Shown piece after piece: positions 15,901-25,727 of a DNA stretch of 64,000 nt (positions are counted from its first letter, which is position 1; every line of letters begins with the position of its first letter). Source of the stretch: Parazoarcus communis SWub3 = DSM 12120. Its GTDB lineage: Bacteria; Pseudomonadota; Gammaproteobacteria; Burkholderiales; Rhodocyclaceae. Location: NCBI RefSeq assembly GCF_003226565.1, contig NZ_QKOE01000001.1, positions 712,063 through 776,062 of the forward strand, given 5' to 3'. Under the pieces are notes generated by a model. That model had not been told where the DNA came from and searched no databases. It worked only from the letters and a program-made list of their open reading frames with translations. The position numbers and the translations under genes were made by a program.

Positions 15901-17048
15901 TCGGTTGGTGGTTCGCCCGGACGCATCATGCGATAGATTGCGACCTTTGCCGTCCACGCATCAACCGTTTCATCCACTCGCAGCGTCTGGGAAATGTAGG
16001 CACCGCGATCCAGATCGTTGACATACAGCGTCTGCAGATCGACGACACCCGCGTCACGCAGCTTATCCAGAAGGTCTTCAGTGATTTCGTCGTTGGCACG
16101 CGCGACGAGTTCGCCCGTTTCCGGATCAACGACATTACGTGCGATCACCCGGCCGAGCAGGAAATCGTCCGGTACCGACATGGTCTTGACACCGGCCTGA
16201 TCAAGCTCGCGAATATGCTTCGCAGTGATCCGCTTGTCGCGGGCAACGATGAGCTTTCCATCCGGTGTGGTGATGTCGAAACGGGCGACTTCGCCACGCA
16301 GGCGATCAGGCACCAACTCGAAGTGTGCGCCCTCGGCAGACAGGTGGAAGGCGTCGAAATCGTGGAAGGTCGCGAGAATTTCTTCCGGCGACATGCCGAT
16401 GGCACGCAACAGAATGGTGACCGGCATCTTGCGGCGACGGTCAACGCGGAAATAGAGATGATCTTTAGGATCGAACTCGAAATCCAGCCAGGAACCGCGG
16501 TAAGGAATGATCCGCGCCGAAAACAACAGCTTGCCGGAAGAATGGGTCTTGCCACGGTCATGCTCGAAGAACACACCCGGCGAGCGGTGCAACTGCGACA
16601 CGATGACGCGCTCGGTGCCGTTGATGACGAAGGAACCCGTATTCGTCATGAGCGGAATCTCGCCCATGTAGACTTCCTGCTCCTTGACCTCCTTGATGGT
16701 CTCCTTCGGAGCCTCGCGATCCATGATGACAAGGCGCACACGCGCGCGCAACGGCGATGCGAAGGTCAGGCCGCGCTGTTGACATTCCTTCACATCGAAG
16801 GCGGGCTCGCCCAGCATGTACTGGACAAACTCGAGCCGGGCATTGCCACTATGGCTCGAAATCGGGAAGATCGAGGTGAAGGCTGCCTGCAGGCCATTAT
16901 TGATGCGCCTTTCGGGCAGGGTTTCCGCTTGCAGGAAAGCCGCAAACGACTCGATCTGGGTGGCGAGCAGGAAAGGCGCATCGAGCACGGCCGCGCGCTT
17001 GGCGAAGCTCTTGCGGATACGCTTTTTCTCAGTGTAGGAATACGCCAT
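12915..17048 (-). CDS. rpoB: DNA-directed RNA polymerase subunit beta
   Basis: Second catalytic subunit of RNA polymerase. The start is ATG 17048 ([18 protein letters not shown], 1377 residues); a 17-codon upstream extension is not beta-like. The rifampicin pocket is wild type ([20 protein letters not shown] then [10 protein letters not shown]), with the Asp, His and Ser positions commonly changed in resistant strains all unaltered. The C-terminus carries the switch/clamp regions ([20 protein letters not shown]). It is preceded by the rplL-rpoB hairpin. Confidence 0.99.
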   Translation of the reverse strand: MAYSYTEKKRIRKSFAKRAAVLDAPFLLATQIESFAAFLQAETLPERRINNGLQAAFTSIFPISSHSGNARLEFVQYMLGEPAFDVKECQQRGLTFASPLRARVRLVIMDREAPKETIKEVKEQEVYMGEIPLMTNTGSFVINGTERVIVSQLHRSPGVFFEHDRGKTHSSGKLLFSARIIPYRGSWLDFEFDPKDHLYFRVDRRRKMPVTILLRAIGMSPEEILATFHDFDAFHLSAEGAHFELVPDRLRGEVARFDITTPDGKLIVARDKRITAKHIRELDQAGVKTMSVPDDFLLGRVIARNVVDPETGELVARANDEITEDLLDKLRDAGVVDLQTLYVNDLDRGAYISQTLRVDETVDAWTAKVAIYRMMRPGEPPTEDAVEALFQGLFYAEERYDLSTVGRMKFNRRAYPEKIDERTPDWLKRFYDAVGPRGEEGAGVLSNEDILAVVGVLVELRNGRGEIDDIDHLGNRRVRSVGELAENQFRAGLVRVERAVKERLSQAESDNLMPHDLINAKPISAAIKEFFGSSQLSQFMDQTNPLSEITHKRRVSALGPGGLTRERAGFEVRDVHPTHYGRVCPIETPEGPNIGLINSLAVYARTNRHGFLETPYRKVIDSKVTDQIDYLSAIEEGQYVIAQANAEVDAEGALVGDLVSCRHKGEFALVTADQVQYMDVAPGQIVSVAASLIPFLEHDDANRALMGANMQRQAVPCLRPEKPLVGTGIERTVAVDSGTAVQATRGGIVDYVDAQRIVIRVNDDEAQAGDVGVDIYNMIKYTRSNQNTNINQRPVVKVGDKIARGDVIADGASTDLGELALGQNMLVAFMPWNGYNFEDSILISERVVADDRFTSIHVEELTVVARDTKLGPEEITRDIASLGEAQLGRLDESGIVYIGAEVEAGDVLVGKVTPKGETQLTPEEKLLRAIFGEKASDVKDTSLRVPSGMTGTVIDVQVFTREGIERDKRAQSIIDDQLRSFKTDLADQMRIVERDAFARMQRMIVGQKANGGPKKLAKGAEITVEYLETLENYHWFDIRLADENLAIQLEAIREGLENTRKDFDQAFEIKKRKLTQGDELPPGVQKMVKVYLAVKRRLQPGDKMAGRHGNKGVVSKIVPVEDMPYMANGTPVDIVLNPLGVPSRMNIGQILETHLGWAAKGLGQKIDNMLRANAAAAEIRGFIEEIYNGSGKPEDIDQLDDGDVVELARNLVKGVPFATPVFDGAKEEEIQKMLELAGLPVGGQVTLFDGRTGEAFERKVTVGYKHVLKLHHLVDDKMHARSTGPYSLVTQQPLGGKAQFGGQRFGEMEVWALEAYGAAYTLQEMLTVKSDDVTGRTKVYENIVKGEHKIDSGMPESFNVLVKEIRSLAIDIDLDRG

Positions 17049-17182
17049 GGATGCTCCGGCTAGAGGTCGAACGTCGGGAAGACAGAACACAGCGCCCACA
17101 TTCGGGCACTATTGACACCATAATCCACCGAAAATTCGGGGACGCTTTGTTCTGGCCTCGTACTTGAATAGAAAGCACGAAA

Positions 17183-17211
17183 GGGCTGGCGCTCATGACG
17201 AGCACCAGCCC
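17183..17211 (-). terminator. rplL-rpoB attenuator hairpin
   Basis: Minus strand: GGGCTGGTGCTC - GTCAT - GAGCGCCAGCCC, a 12-bp stem with one T-G pair, followed by TTTCGTGCTTTC. It begins about 17 bases after the rplL stop. This is the position of the known partial terminator in E. coli that keeps rpoBC expression several-fold below L7/L12, and the same role is inferred here. Confidence 0.7.
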
Positions 17212-17228
17212 CGAGGCGAAAGCGAGAA

Positions 17229-17603
17229 TTACTTGATCTCGACCTTGGCGCCAGCGTCTTCCAGTTGCTTCTTCAGCGCGTCGGCGTCAGCCTTCGACAC
17301 GCCTTCCTTCACGGCCTTCGGTGCGCCGTCCACGACGTCCTTGGCTTCCTTCAGGCCCAGACCGGTAGCGGCACGGACAACCTTGATGACTTCAACCTTC
17401 TTGTCGCCGGCGGCGGTCAGGATAACGTCGAACTCGGTCTTCTCTTCCACCACGGCAGCGGCAGCGCCAGCGCCCGGAGCAGCCACAGCCATCGCGGCAG
17501 CGGAAACACCAAACTTCTCTTCGAACGCCTTGACCAGGTCGTTCAGTTCCATAACGGTCATCGAACCAACGGCTTCGAGGATGTCGTCTTTGCTGATTGC
17601 CAT
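17229..17603 (-). CDS. rplL: 50S ribosomal protein L7/L12
   Basis: Stalk protein L7/L12, present in multiple copies per ribosome and recruiting translation factors. The 124-residue acidic product has the N-terminal dimerisation helix ([20 protein letters not shown]), an alanine-rich hinge (about residues 38-52) and the conserved C-terminal domain (KIEVIKVVR-like [20 protein letters not shown]). It lies 51 bp after rplJ, and the two are normally co-translated. Confidence 0.99.
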   Translation of the reverse strand: MAISKDDILEAVGSMTVMELNDLVKAFEEKFGVSAAAMAVAAPGAGAAAAVVEEKTEFDVILTAAGDKKVEVIKVVRAATGLGLKEAKDVVDGAPKAVKEGVSKADADALKKQLEDAGAKVEIK

Positions 17604-17654
17604 TTCAAATTACTCCAAAATCCAAACTTTGTAGAAAACAGTAGTGTTGGTCGA

Positions 17655-18158
17655 TCAGGCAGCTGCGCCTTCTTCCTCGCGCTTCTTGGCGAGGGCGGCG
17701 AGCGCCACGGCAAAGCCGGAGACCGGTGCCTGCATGACGCCCAGCAGGCGAGCAAGCAGCTCTTCGCGACTGGGAATGGACGCCAACGCCTGCACACCAG
17801 CCTTGTCGAGCGTCTTGCCCGCATAGGAACCGGCCTTCAGCACCAGCTTGTCATTGCCCTTGGCGAAATCGTTCAACACCTTGGCGGCGGCAACCGGATC
17901 TTCCGAGATACCGTAAATCAGCGGGCCAACAAGTTGGTCGCCAAGGTCGGCAAACGGGGTATCGGCGATCGCACGACGTACCAGGGTGTTCTTCAGCACA
18001 CGAAGATAAACGCCAGACTCACGGGCCTTGGCACGCAGCGCAGTGAGATCACCCACTGCGATTCCGCGGTACTCGGCCACCGCGATTGTCTGGGCGCTGG
18101 CAACTTGTGCCGACACCTCAGCCACTACGGCTTTCTTGTCATCGAGATTGAGACCCAC
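17655..18158 (-). CDS. rplJ: 50S ribosomal protein L10
   Basis: L10 anchors the L7/L12 stalk and, in enterobacteria, represses its own mRNA by binding the leader. The 167-residue product starts at a GTG codon (18158; [15 protein letters not shown]), with a strong AGGAGG eight bases upstream. The C-terminal helix that carries L12 dimers is present. The 233-bp leader before it is long enough for the autoregulatory L10-binding structure, which I did not fold. Confidence 0.98.
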   Translation of the reverse strand: MGLNLDDKKAVVAEVSAQVASAQTIAVAEYRGIAVGDLTALRAKARESGVYLRVLKNTLVRRAIADTPFADLGDQLVGPLIYGISEDPVAAAKVLNDFAKGNDKLVLKAGSYAGKTLDKAGVQALASIPSREELLARLLGVMQAPVSGFAVALAALAKKREEEGAAA

Positions 18159-18391
18159 AGGCCTTTCCTCCTTTCAAGTCAACACGCGCTTCACTTGGGG
18201 TGAAACGCACCCACGGCGACCTGGATCAGGAGTAGGGCTGAAAACAGCCTGAATCCTGTTCTGAGCACACCGTCTGCGCAGGCCATCCCGAAGGACGATT
18301 AAACAATGGCCGAAGCCCTGCACCTGCGGTCTTTGACGATCCGCCCGACACCGAATGCCGGACGGCTCAAAGTTCTTTTTACCTGACGCGC
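18159..18391 (-). promoter_or_regulatory. rplJ mRNA leader (rplA-rplJ intergenic)
   Basis: This 233-bp non-coding stretch lies between the rplA stop and the rplJ start. It contains short inverted repeats (for example GGCTGTTTTCAGCC) and ends in a strong Shine-Dalgarno. By position it corresponds to the L10 leader of the beta operon, the target of autogenous control in E. coli. No clear promoter was identified by eye. Confidence 0.45.
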
Positions 18392-19084
18392 TTAAGCGGC
18401 GGTCGAGGTTTCGACGCGAACACCGGCACCCATGGTGCTCGACACCGCGATGCGGCGCAGATACACGCCCTTGGCAGCAGCCGGACGGGCCTTGACCAAC
18501 GCCTCGACGAAAGCATTCAAGTTCTGCTGCAGCGCATCAACACCGAACGACGCCCGTCCGATGGTTGCATGCACCAGACCACCCTTGTCGGTACGATATT
18601 GCACCTGACCGGCTTTGGCATTCTTGACCGCGGTAGTGACATCCATGGTCACGGTACCAACCTTCGGGTTCGGCATCAGGCCACGAGGACCGAGGATCTG
18701 GCCCAGCTGACCCACCACACGCATTGCGTCAGGCGTCGCGATACACAGGTCGAAGTCAATCGTGCCGCCCTTGACCTGCTCGGCGAGATCATCGAAACCA
18801 ACAACGTCAGCACCTGCCGCACGCGCAGCTTCAGCCTTCTCGCCCTGAGCGAACACAGCCACACGCACCGACTTGCCGGTACCGGCGGGCAGCACCACAG
18901 AACCACGCACGACTTGATCCGACTTGCGTGCATCCACACCCAGGTTGATGGCGACGTCGATCGACTCATCAAACTTGGCAGTCGCGCATTCCTTCACCAG
19001 CGCCAGCGCTTCAGCAACGGGATAAATCTTATTGCGGTCGACCTTGGCACGCAGGGCCTGAACTCGCTTCGAAATCTTCGCCAT
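18392..19084 (-). CDS. rplA: 50S ribosomal protein L1
   Basis: L1 forms the mobile stalk that moves deacylated tRNA out of the E site, and in E. coli it represses the L11 operon. The 230-residue product starts [18 protein letters not shown] and keeps the L1 signature region ([16 protein letters not shown]). Length is typical. It is 2 bp from rplK, implying coupling. Confidence 0.98.
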   Translation of the reverse strand: MAKISKRVQALRAKVDRNKIYPVAEALALVKECATAKFDESIDVAINLGVDARKSDQVVRGSVVLPAGTGKSVRVAVFAQGEKAEAARAAGADVVGFDDLAEQVKGGTIDFDLCIATPDAMRVVGQLGQILGPRGLMPNPKVGTVTMDVTTAVKNAKAGQVQYRTDKGGLVHATIGRASFGVDALQQNLNAFVEALVKARPAAAKGVYLRRIAVSSTMGAGVRVETSTAA

Positions 19085-19086
19085 GA

Positions 19087-19518
19087 TTACAGGCCCTCCA
19101 CGGTGATGCCCATGCTGCGAGCGGAACCAGCGATGGTGCGCACGGCAGCTTCCAGATCGGCAGCGGTCAGGTCGGGCATCTTGGTCTTGGCAATGTCTTC
19201 GACCTGGGCGCGGCTGATCGAACCCACCTTGTCGGTATGGGGCTTCGGCGAGCCTTTCTGGATCCCAGCAGCCTTCTTGATCAGAATGGTCGCCGGCGGC
19301 GTCTTCATGATGAAGGTGAAGCTCTTGTCCGCGAAAGCGGTGATCACCACCGGGATCGGCAGGCCGGGCTCAAGACCTTGGGTCTTGGCATTGAAGGCCT
19401 TGCAGAACTCCATGATATTCAGGCCGCGCTGACCAAGCGCCGGGCCGATCGGGGGGCTGGGATTGGCCTTGCCGGCCGGCACCTGCAGCTTGATGTAGCC
19501 AATGATTTTCTTTGCCAT
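19087..19518 (-). CDS. rplK: 50S ribosomal protein L11
   Basis: L11 forms the GTPase-associated centre with 23S rRNA and is needed for RelA activation. The 143-residue product starts [20 protein letters not shown], with the proline-rich [15 protein letters not shown] segment that binds thiopeptides and the C-terminal rRNA-binding domain. An AGGAG lies about 9 bases before the ATG. The 104-bp gap to nusG contains a perfect hairpin (19595-19615). Confidence 0.98.
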   Translation of the reverse strand: MAKKIIGYIKLQVPAGKANPSPPIGPALGQRGLNIMEFCKAFNAKTQGLEPGLPIPVVITAFADKSFTFIMKTPPATILIKKAAGIQKGSPKPHTDKVGSISRAQVEDIAKTKMPDLTAADLEAAVRTIAGSARSMGITVEGL

Positions 19519-19594
19519 TTAGGCTTACTCCTGTATTGAGTGATAGCGCGCCAACCACAAGGCGCTCCTCGTGTTGCCCAAGTAAACGGGCTAT

Positions 19595-19620
19595 AGCGGG
19601 CGCAAAGCGCCCGCTTTTTT
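19595..19620 (+). terminator. Hairpin between nusG and rplK, T tract on the plus strand
   Basis: AGCGGGCGC - AAA - GCGCCCGCT is a perfect 9-bp stem. The T run (TTTTTT including the closing base) follows it on the plus strand, opposite to all genes here. On the minus strand it is preceded by A residues and followed by TATAGCCCG, so it is a poor terminator for nusG. It may stop antisense transcription or be an RNA-processing hairpin. Confidence 0.45.
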
Positions 19621-19622
19621 AC

Positions 19623-20156
19623 TCAGGTCTTTTCGACTTGAGCAAAATCCAGCTCTACCGGCGTCGCACGACCAAAGATCGTTACCGACACCCGCAGCTT
19701 GCTTTTCTCGTAGTTCACATCTTCAACGGAACCATGGAAATCGGTAAACGGACCTTCCTTGACCCGAACCACTTCGCCCGTTTCGAACAAGACCTTCGGA
19801 CGAGGCTTATCCACCCCTTCCTGCATCTGCTGCATGATCTTCTCGACTTCTTTTTCCGAAATCGGCGAAGGCTTGGTCGCGGTGCCACCGACAAACCCAG
19901 TGACCTTTGGAGTGGACTTCACCAGATGCCAGGATTCGTCGTTCATTTCCATTTCCACCAGCACATAGCCAGGGAAAAACTTGCGTTCCGTGATGCTTTT
20001 CTGACCGCCCTTCATTTCGATGACTTCTTCGACTGGCACCAGAATCTGCCCAAAGGCATCCTGCATGCCAGCACGATTGACGCGATCGATCAGAGCGCGC
20101 TGCACCGACTTCTCGAAACCCGAGTAAGCGTGCACCACATACCAGCGCTTTGTCAT
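19623..20156 (-). CDS. nusG: Transcription termination/antitermination factor NusG
   Basis: NusG binds RNA polymerase through its NGN domain and couples it to ribosomal S10 or Rho through the KOW domain. The 177-residue product starts [19 protein letters not shown] at 20156. An ATG at 20162 that overlaps the secE stop (ATGA) would add MN and is a real alternative. The KOW motif ([19 protein letters not shown]) is near residue 125. Upstream open codons overlap secE and are rejected. Confidence 0.97.
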   Translation of the reverse strand: MTKRWYVVHAYSGFEKSVQRALIDRVNRAGMQDAFGQILVPVEEVIEMKGGQKSITERKFFPGYVLVEMEMNDESWHLVKSTPKVTGFVGGTATKPSPISEKEVEKIMQQMQEGVDKPRPKVLFETGEVVRVKEGPFTDFHGSVEDVNYEKSKLRVSVTIFGRATPVELDFAQVEKT

Positions 20157-20158
20157 GT

Positions 20159-20506
20159 TCATTTCCAGCCCAGAACGAGGTCGTAAAGCACCCATTCCAG
20201 ACTCTTGTCGGTCAACCAGAGGAAAATCGCCATCACCACGACGAAGGCGAACACAATACCGGTCGTCTGTACGGTCTCTTTTCGACTCGGCCACACCACC
20301 TTCTTGGTTTCAGTGACCGACTCACGAGCAAACTCGACAAAACGACGACCAGGCTCGGACTGCCAGGCAACCGCAAGACCCGCACCCAGACCTGCGAGCA
20401 CACTCAATACACGTAGCACGAGCGCCTGCTCGGACAGCAGGTAAAAGCCGACCACGCCGGCCGCAACCAGTGCCAGAGCCAGCGCGAACTTCAACTTATC
20501 GGCCAT
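20159..20506 (-). CDS. secE: Preprotein translocase subunit SecE
   Basis: SecE clamps the two halves of SecY in the inner-membrane Sec channel. The 115-residue product has two N-terminal membrane segments (about residues 7-22 and 30-47), the conserved amphipathic SecE signature ([20 protein letters not shown]) and a third membrane helix near the C-terminus, the three-helix proteobacterial form. It lies between tRNA-Trp and nusG, with which it overlaps or abuts. Confidence 0.97.
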   Translation of the reverse strand: MADKLKFALALALVAAGVVGFYLLSEQALVLRVLSVLAGLGAGLAVAWQSEPGRRFVEFARESVTETKKVVWPSRKETVQTTGIVFAFVVVMAIFLWLTDKSLEWVLYDLVLGWK

Positions 20507-20531
20507 CGAGGCAATGACTTCCGAAAAAATG

Positions 20532-20607
20532 TGGCAGGGGCAGAGGGAATCGAACCCCCAACCTTCGGTTTTGGAGACCGACGCTCTGCCAGTTGAGCTA
20601 TACCCCT
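20532..20607 (-). tRNA. tRNA-Trp (CCA anticodon)
   Basis: A 76-base cloverleaf including an encoded CCA end. The acceptor stem AGGGGTA pairs with TGCCCCT, the anticodon loop reads TCTCCAAAA (CCA, tryptophan), and the T loop is GGTTCGATTCC. It sits between tuf2 and secE, the usual place in beta- and gammaproteobacteria. Confidence 0.97.
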
Positions 20608-20623
20608 GCAGCAGAGACTACAA

Positions 20624-20645
20624 AGCGCACCTTTTCAGGCGCGCT
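20624..20645 (-). terminator. Hairpin between tuf2 and tRNA-Trp
   Basis: Minus strand: AGCGCGCCT - GAAA - AGGTGCGCT, a 9-bp stem (one G-T pair) with a GNRA-type loop, followed only by TTGTAG. It lies 26 bases after the tuf2 stop. The weak T tract suggests partial termination or a processing signal ahead of the tRNA. Confidence 0.4.
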
Positions 20646-20670
20646 CCATATCGATCAATCGCTACTGCGA

Positions 20671-21861
<1,191 letters not shown>

Positions 21862-21939
21862 ATCGACACCCTTTAATCAGAATCAGAATTTTAGAACCGA
21901 TGACTCCGACACCGTCACACAGGACGAGGCAGATGGAAG

Positions 21940-22014
<75 letters not shown>

Positions 22015-22038
22015 GCCGAAACCGGCACTACTTAAAGC

Positions 22039-22112
22039 TGGAGCGGGTGAAGGGAATCGAACCCTCGTCATAAGCTTGGAAGGCTTCTGCTCTACCATTG
22101 AGCTACACCCGC
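22039..22112 (-). tRNA. tRNA-Gly (TCC anticodon)
   Basis: A 74-base cloverleaf with an encoded CCA. Acceptor GCGGGTG pairs with CACCCGC, the anticodon loop CTTCCAA gives TCC (glycine), and the T loop is GGTTCGATTCC. It is the first gene of the tRNA-tuf transcript. A tRNA-Tyr, often found in this cluster elsewhere, is absent. Confidence 0.97.
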
Positions 22113-22204
22113 GCACTTCAAACGATCTTCAGCCGATTCACTACTACCGCTACTGGTGCTGCAAAACCACAGCACCTAATGTGCTTCCAAGCGCGAAGCC
22201 CCGC

Positions 22205-22233
22205 ACTATAGAGGTCAACATCGGACCTGTCAA
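22205..22233 (-). promoter_or_regulatory. Strong sigma-70 promoter of the tRNA-Gly/Thr-tuf operon
   Basis: TTGACA (22228-22233) and TATAGT (22205-22210) are exactly 17 bp apart. A GC-rich discriminator (GCGGGGC) follows the -10 and an A/T-rich stretch lies upstream of the -35. By established knowledge, GC-rich discriminators make stable-RNA promoters sensitive to ppGpp/DksA. Confidence 0.85.
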
Positions 22234-22353
22234 ACGTTTTCGAAAAAATCTTCAGAACTTCGAACAGAGGCCTTAGCTGATCGCAGCCAGGCAAGTTTGA
22301 CGCCCACCGCGCTCACGCCAGAGAATGCTGCGCTGCCAACCCGATATGCACTG

Positions 22354-22995
22354 ATGCCCCCCTTCGATACGCTCGCCACCTTCCTGGCCATTTCCGTGCT
22401 GATTACACTCAGCCCAGGCCCTGACAACCTGATGGTGTTGAGCTACGGCCTTTCTGGCGGACGACGCTCAGCACTGGGCATCGCCTGCGGGTGCGCCCTG
22501 GGCTGCTTTACCCATACACTTTGGGCCAGCCTGGGGGTCAGCGCCGCATTGGCGGCCCAGCCGACCCTGCTGACCCTGTTGAAGGTGACTGGCGCCGCCT
22601 ATCTGGCATGGCTGGGCATTCAGGCGCTGTGCAATGCGCGTGTCGCTCAAGTACATTCACATTCAATCGCACAGTCAGCACAGACTTGGGGAACCCACGT
22701 ACGCCGGGGCTTCGTCGCCAACGCAATCAACCCCAAGGTGGCGTTGTTCTTTCTCGCTTTCCTGCCCCAGTTCACTCAGCAGGGCGATACGCAGATCAGC
22801 CTGCAACTCATTGCCCTCGGCACCCTGTTTTCGGTTCAAACACTGATCGTGTTTGGCGCCATCGCACTGCTGTCTGGCACGATCGGCGGATTACTCGCCC
22901 GCCACGAACATGCAAGCATCTGGCTTGACCGGATGACTGGCGGCCTGTTGCTCGCCCTTGCGCTGCGGCTCGCATTTGACCGCACCACACTCTGA
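22354..22995 (+). CDS. LysE/RhtB family amino-acid exporter
   Basis: Predicted inner-membrane exporter of amino acids or related metabolites. The 213-residue product has the hallmark N-terminal helix and motif (FLAISVLITLSPGPDNLMVL) and five to six hydrophobic segments, the normal LysE/RhtB build. I chose ATG 22354 because the family motif starts about 20 residues in; a TTG 19 codons upstream is also open. It is followed by the ABC exporter gene 11 bp on, so the two are probably co-transcribed. The substrate cannot be told from sequence. Confidence 0.85.
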   Translation: MPPFDTLATFLAISVLITLSPGPDNLMVLSYGLSGGRRSALGIACGCALGCFTHTLWASLGVSAALAAQPTLLTLLKVTGAAYLAWLGIQALCNARVAQVHSHSIAQSAQTWGTHVRRGFVANAINPKVALFFLAFLPQFTQQGDTQISLQLIALGTLFSVQTLIVFGAIALLSGTIGGLLARHEHASIWLDRMTGGLLLALALRLAFDRTTL

Positions 22996-23006
22996 CACCG
23001 AGACGC

Positions 23007-24815
23007 ATGATGAGACGCGCATCCACCACCCTTCCCGCTCCACCCACCGGACAAAGACATGACTGGCAGACCATCCGCCAACTCCTGCCTTTTGTCTGGG
23101 CGTACAAAGGTCGCGTATTGTTGGCGCTGGGCTGTCTGATCGCCGCAAAGGGCGCCAACGTCACCGTCCCGATTACGTTCAAGCATCTGATTGACGGCTT
23201 GTCGATCTCTAACGAGCAAGCCTTCATCGTGGTACCCGCAGCACTCCTGCTTGCTTACGGCGTGCTGCGATTCTCGACCTCGCTCTTCACTGAGCTGCGC
23301 GAAATCATTTTCGCCAGAGTGACGCAACAAGCCGTGCGCGAAATCACCTTGCGTCTTTTCAAGCACCTGCACCAACTCAGCCTGCGCTTTCATCTCGAGC
23401 GTCAGACCGGAGGCTTGACCCGCGACATCGAGCGCGGCACACGATCGATCGGCTCACTCATCAGCTACACGCTGTATTCGATCCTGCCCACCCTCATCGA
23501 GATCAGCCTCGTCATCGGCATCCTGCTTGTGCAGTACGACGCGGTGTTCGCCGTGATCACGCTGTGCACGCTGGCGATCTACATCACATTCACCGTGGTC
23601 GTCACCAACTGGCGCACCGCGCTGCGACGTCACGCCAACGAGCTCGACTCTGCCGCCAACGCACGCGCCATCGACAGCCTGCTGAACTTCGAGACGGTCA
23701 AGTACTTCAACAACGAAGCTTACGAAGCCCGTCGCTACGACGAACAACTGGGAAAGTGGACGCAGGCACAAGTCCGCAACCAGTATTCACTTTCTGCGCT
23801 GAATATCGGCCAGGCGGCCATCATCTCGGTTGGCGTCACACTAATGATGTGGCAGGCCGCGACGCGCGTCGCCTCGGGCGCGATGACACTGGGCGACATC
23901 GTGCTGGTCAATGCCTTCATGATCCAGCTCTACATCCCGCTGAACTTTCTTGGGGTGATCTACCGCGAGATCCGCCAGGCACTGACCGACATCGAGCGCA
24001 TGTTCGGCCTGATGAATGAACACCAGGAGATTGCAGACGCTCCAGATGCGCATGTCCTGCCCACCGGCCCGGCATCGATCCGGTTCGACGCGGTCAACTT
24101 TGCCTATGACAACAAGCGCCCGATCCTTCACGACATCAACTTCACGGTCGAGGCTGGGCAGACTGTTGCGATCGTCGGCCACTCCGGCTCAGGCAAGTCG
24201 ACGCTGGCCCGCCTGCTGTACCGCTTTTATGATGTCACGGGCGGCAGCATCCGTATCAATGGCCACGACCTCCGCCAGCTCACCCAGGACAGCCTGCGCA
24301 GTGCAATCGGCATCGTGCCGCAGGACACCGTGCTGTTCAACGACACCCTGCTCTACAACATCCAGTACGGGCGCCCGGACGCCAGCAAGGAGGAGGCAGA
24401 GGCTGCCGCCCGCGCCGCCCAACTGGAGGCCTTCATCCAGCAACTGCCAGACGGTTACGCAACCCGTGTCGGAGAGCGCGGACTGAAGTTATCGGGCGGT
24501 GAAAAGCAGCGCGTTGCCATTGCCCGTGCCTTACTGAAAGACCCGGCCATCCTGATCTTCGACGAGGCGACATCCGCACTGGACTCGAAAACAGAGAAAG
24601 CCATACAGGGGCAGATCGAACTCGCCGCCACCGGGCGAACAGCCCTGGTGATTGCTCACCGCCTATCAACGATCATGAATGCGGATCAGATCATCGTGAT
24701 GGAGCACGGACGGATCATCGAGCGCGGCACTCACGAACAGCTGATCGCACAAAAAGGCGATTACGCCCAGATGTGGGAAAGCCAGCAGCAAAACGCACTC
24801 GACGCCGAAACATGA
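23007..24815 (+). CDS. ABC exporter of the Atm1/HMT1 type (fused permease-ATPase)
   Basis: Half-size ABC exporter, expected to dimerise in the inner membrane and export glutathione-linked sulfur or metal compounds, by analogy with mitochondrial Atm1/ABCB7 and bacterial homologues. The 602-residue product has a six-helix membrane domain (about residues 30-320) including the conserved LNFETVKYFNNEAYEARRYD stretch typical of Atm1 relatives. The nucleotide-binding domain has Walker A (GHSGSGKST), signature LSGGEKQR and Walker B (AILIFDEATSALD). The transported compound is inferred from family only. Confidence 0.85.
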   Translation: MMRRASTTLPAPPTGQRHDWQTIRQLLPFVWAYKGRVLLALGCLIAAKGANVTVPITFKHLIDGLSISNEQAFIVVPAALLLAYGVLRFSTSLFTELREIIFARVTQQAVREITLRLFKHLHQLSLRFHLERQTGGLTRDIERGTRSIGSLISYTLYSILPTLIEISLVIGILLVQYDAVFAVITLCTLAIYITFTVVVTNWRTALRRHANELDSAANARAIDSLLNFETVKYFNNEAYEARRYDEQLGKWTQAQVRNQYSLSALNIGQAAIISVGVTLMMWQAATRVASGAMTLGDIVLVNAFMIQLYIPLNFLGVIYREIRQALTDIERMFGLMNEHQEIADAPDAHVLPTGPASIRFDAVNFAYDNKRPILHDINFTVEAGQTVAIVGHSGSGKSTLARLLYRFYDVTGGSIRINGHDLRQLTQDSLRSAIGIVPQDTVLFNDTLLYNIQYGRPDASKEEAEAAARAAQLEAFIQQLPDGYATRVGERGLKLSGGEKQRVAIARALLKDPAILIFDEATSALDSKTEKAIQGQIELAATGRTALVIAHRLSTIMNADQIIVMEHGRIIERGTHEQLIAQKGDYAQMWESQQQNALDAET

Positions 24816-24826
24816 TGCTGCTGAAA

Positions 24827-24856
24827 CAAATATGGCGCCCGAAAGCGCCATATTTG
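24827..24856. terminator. Bidirectional terminator hairpin between converging genes
   Basis: A perfect 12-bp inverted repeat (CAAATATGGCGC / GCGCCATATTTG) with a 6-base loop lies between the stop codons of the ABC exporter (plus) and the PEP-CTERM gene (minus). The A/T-rich outer stem supplies short T runs on both strands, so it can serve both directions. Confidence 0.75.
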
Positions 24857-24876
24857 CTTGAATCACTTCGCAATGC

Positions 24877-25593
24877 TCAGCGAACACGCCGACGCTGAAG
24901 ACCGAACAAGCCCACCAGACCGATACCCAGCAAACCCAGCAGGCCAGGCTCCGACACCTTACCCGGGGGCGTATCGGGCTTGGTGACACCACCTACTGCC
25001 GCGATTTTCACGTAGTCGTATTTGCCGTAAGTCGTTCCCAACGTACGCCACCCCGTCGAACTCCGATCACCCGAGGTCACTCCCACTCCAGCCTGAAACC
25101 CCCCCGCTCCGATCAGCCAGAAACTTGAGTACAGATTCTCGTCAGTCCCCAACTGAACTGTCGTCGTTCCAATGTTCGAATAATTTCCAACCAGCGTCCA
25201 GCCGCTGCTGGTCAGGTTCTGCAAACTCGTAGTGGTCGGCGTACCCACGCCGGTGTAAGCCATCACGAAGATGTCCGAGTCATTGGACCACCAACCAGCC
25301 TTCACCGTATCCAGCCGAACCAGATCATCAAAACTGAGCACCGCAACCTCGTAGCCATTCGCATTGTCCAGCGAATGCTCCGGCGAGCCTTCAGGCCCGA
25401 TCCCGATTCCCGAGCCCCCCCAATAGCCAACAGTGGTTGTCGCGAGCATAGTGGTATTGCCCGACGCCCTCCAACCGGTCACCAAGGGCTCGTTTGCCGC
25501 TGAATTGGTCAATGCCCAAGTCGTCGCGGCAGAGGCTGAAAACGAACAAGCCACCAAAGCAGCAGCCACTGCGAATTTGCGTAGAGTAATCAT
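24877..25593 (-). CDS. PEP-CTERM sorting-domain surface protein (SEP variant)
   Basis: Predicted secreted protein anchored or processed by exosortase. The 238-residue product has a signal peptide (cleavage near SASA, residue 22), a Ser/Thr/Gly-rich body with WGGSGIGIGPEG, and a C-terminal sorting domain: VSEPGLLGLLGIGLVG, a hydrophobic helix and a basic QRRRVR tail. The motif reads Ser-Glu-Pro at residues 214-216 instead of Pro-Glu-Pro. No enzymatic domain is recognised. A sigma-54-like promoter lies upstream. No exosortase gene is in the window. Confidence 0.85.
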   Translation of the reverse strand: MITLRKFAVAAALVACSFSASAATTWALTNSAANEPLVTGWRASGNTTMLATTTVGYWGGSGIGIGPEGSPEHSLDNANGYEVAVLSFDDLVRLDTVKAGWWSNDSDIFVMAYTGVGTPTTTSLQNLTSSGWTLVGNYSNIGTTTVQLGTDENLYSSFWLIGAGGFQAGVGVTSGDRSSTGWRTLGTTYGKYDYVKIAAVGGVTKPDTPPGKVSEPGLLGLLGIGLVGLFGLQRRRVR

Positions 25594-25629
25594 GTCAGTA
25601 CACCCGAAAAATAACTTTAGACATAGAAC

Positions 25630-25645
25630 AGCAAATATCAGGCCT
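25630..25645 (-). promoter_or_regulatory. Possible sigma-54 (-24/-12) promoter of the PEP-CTERM gene
   Basis: AGGCCTGATATTTGCT on the minus strand keeps the obligatory GG and GC with 10 bases between them. It matches the TGGCAY-R-N4-YTGCW consensus except at two positions. Transcription would start near 25619, about 26 bases before the ATG. Sigma-54 control of PEP-CTERM genes with PrsK/PrsR is known in related bacteria; here it is inferred from this site alone. Confidence 0.45.
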
Positions 25646-25727
25646 GAATTTTAAATCGTTCAAAAACAGTACTTTAAACACACATCAAGCCGCATGGAAA
25701 GCAAATCTGTCAAATTTACCGACAGCA

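Noticed and set aside
22113..22204. tRNA-Tyr expected by analogy with other tRNA-tuf clusters
   Set aside because: No cloverleaf or GTA anticodon arm in this stretch; it is only the promoter and leader of tRNA-Gly.
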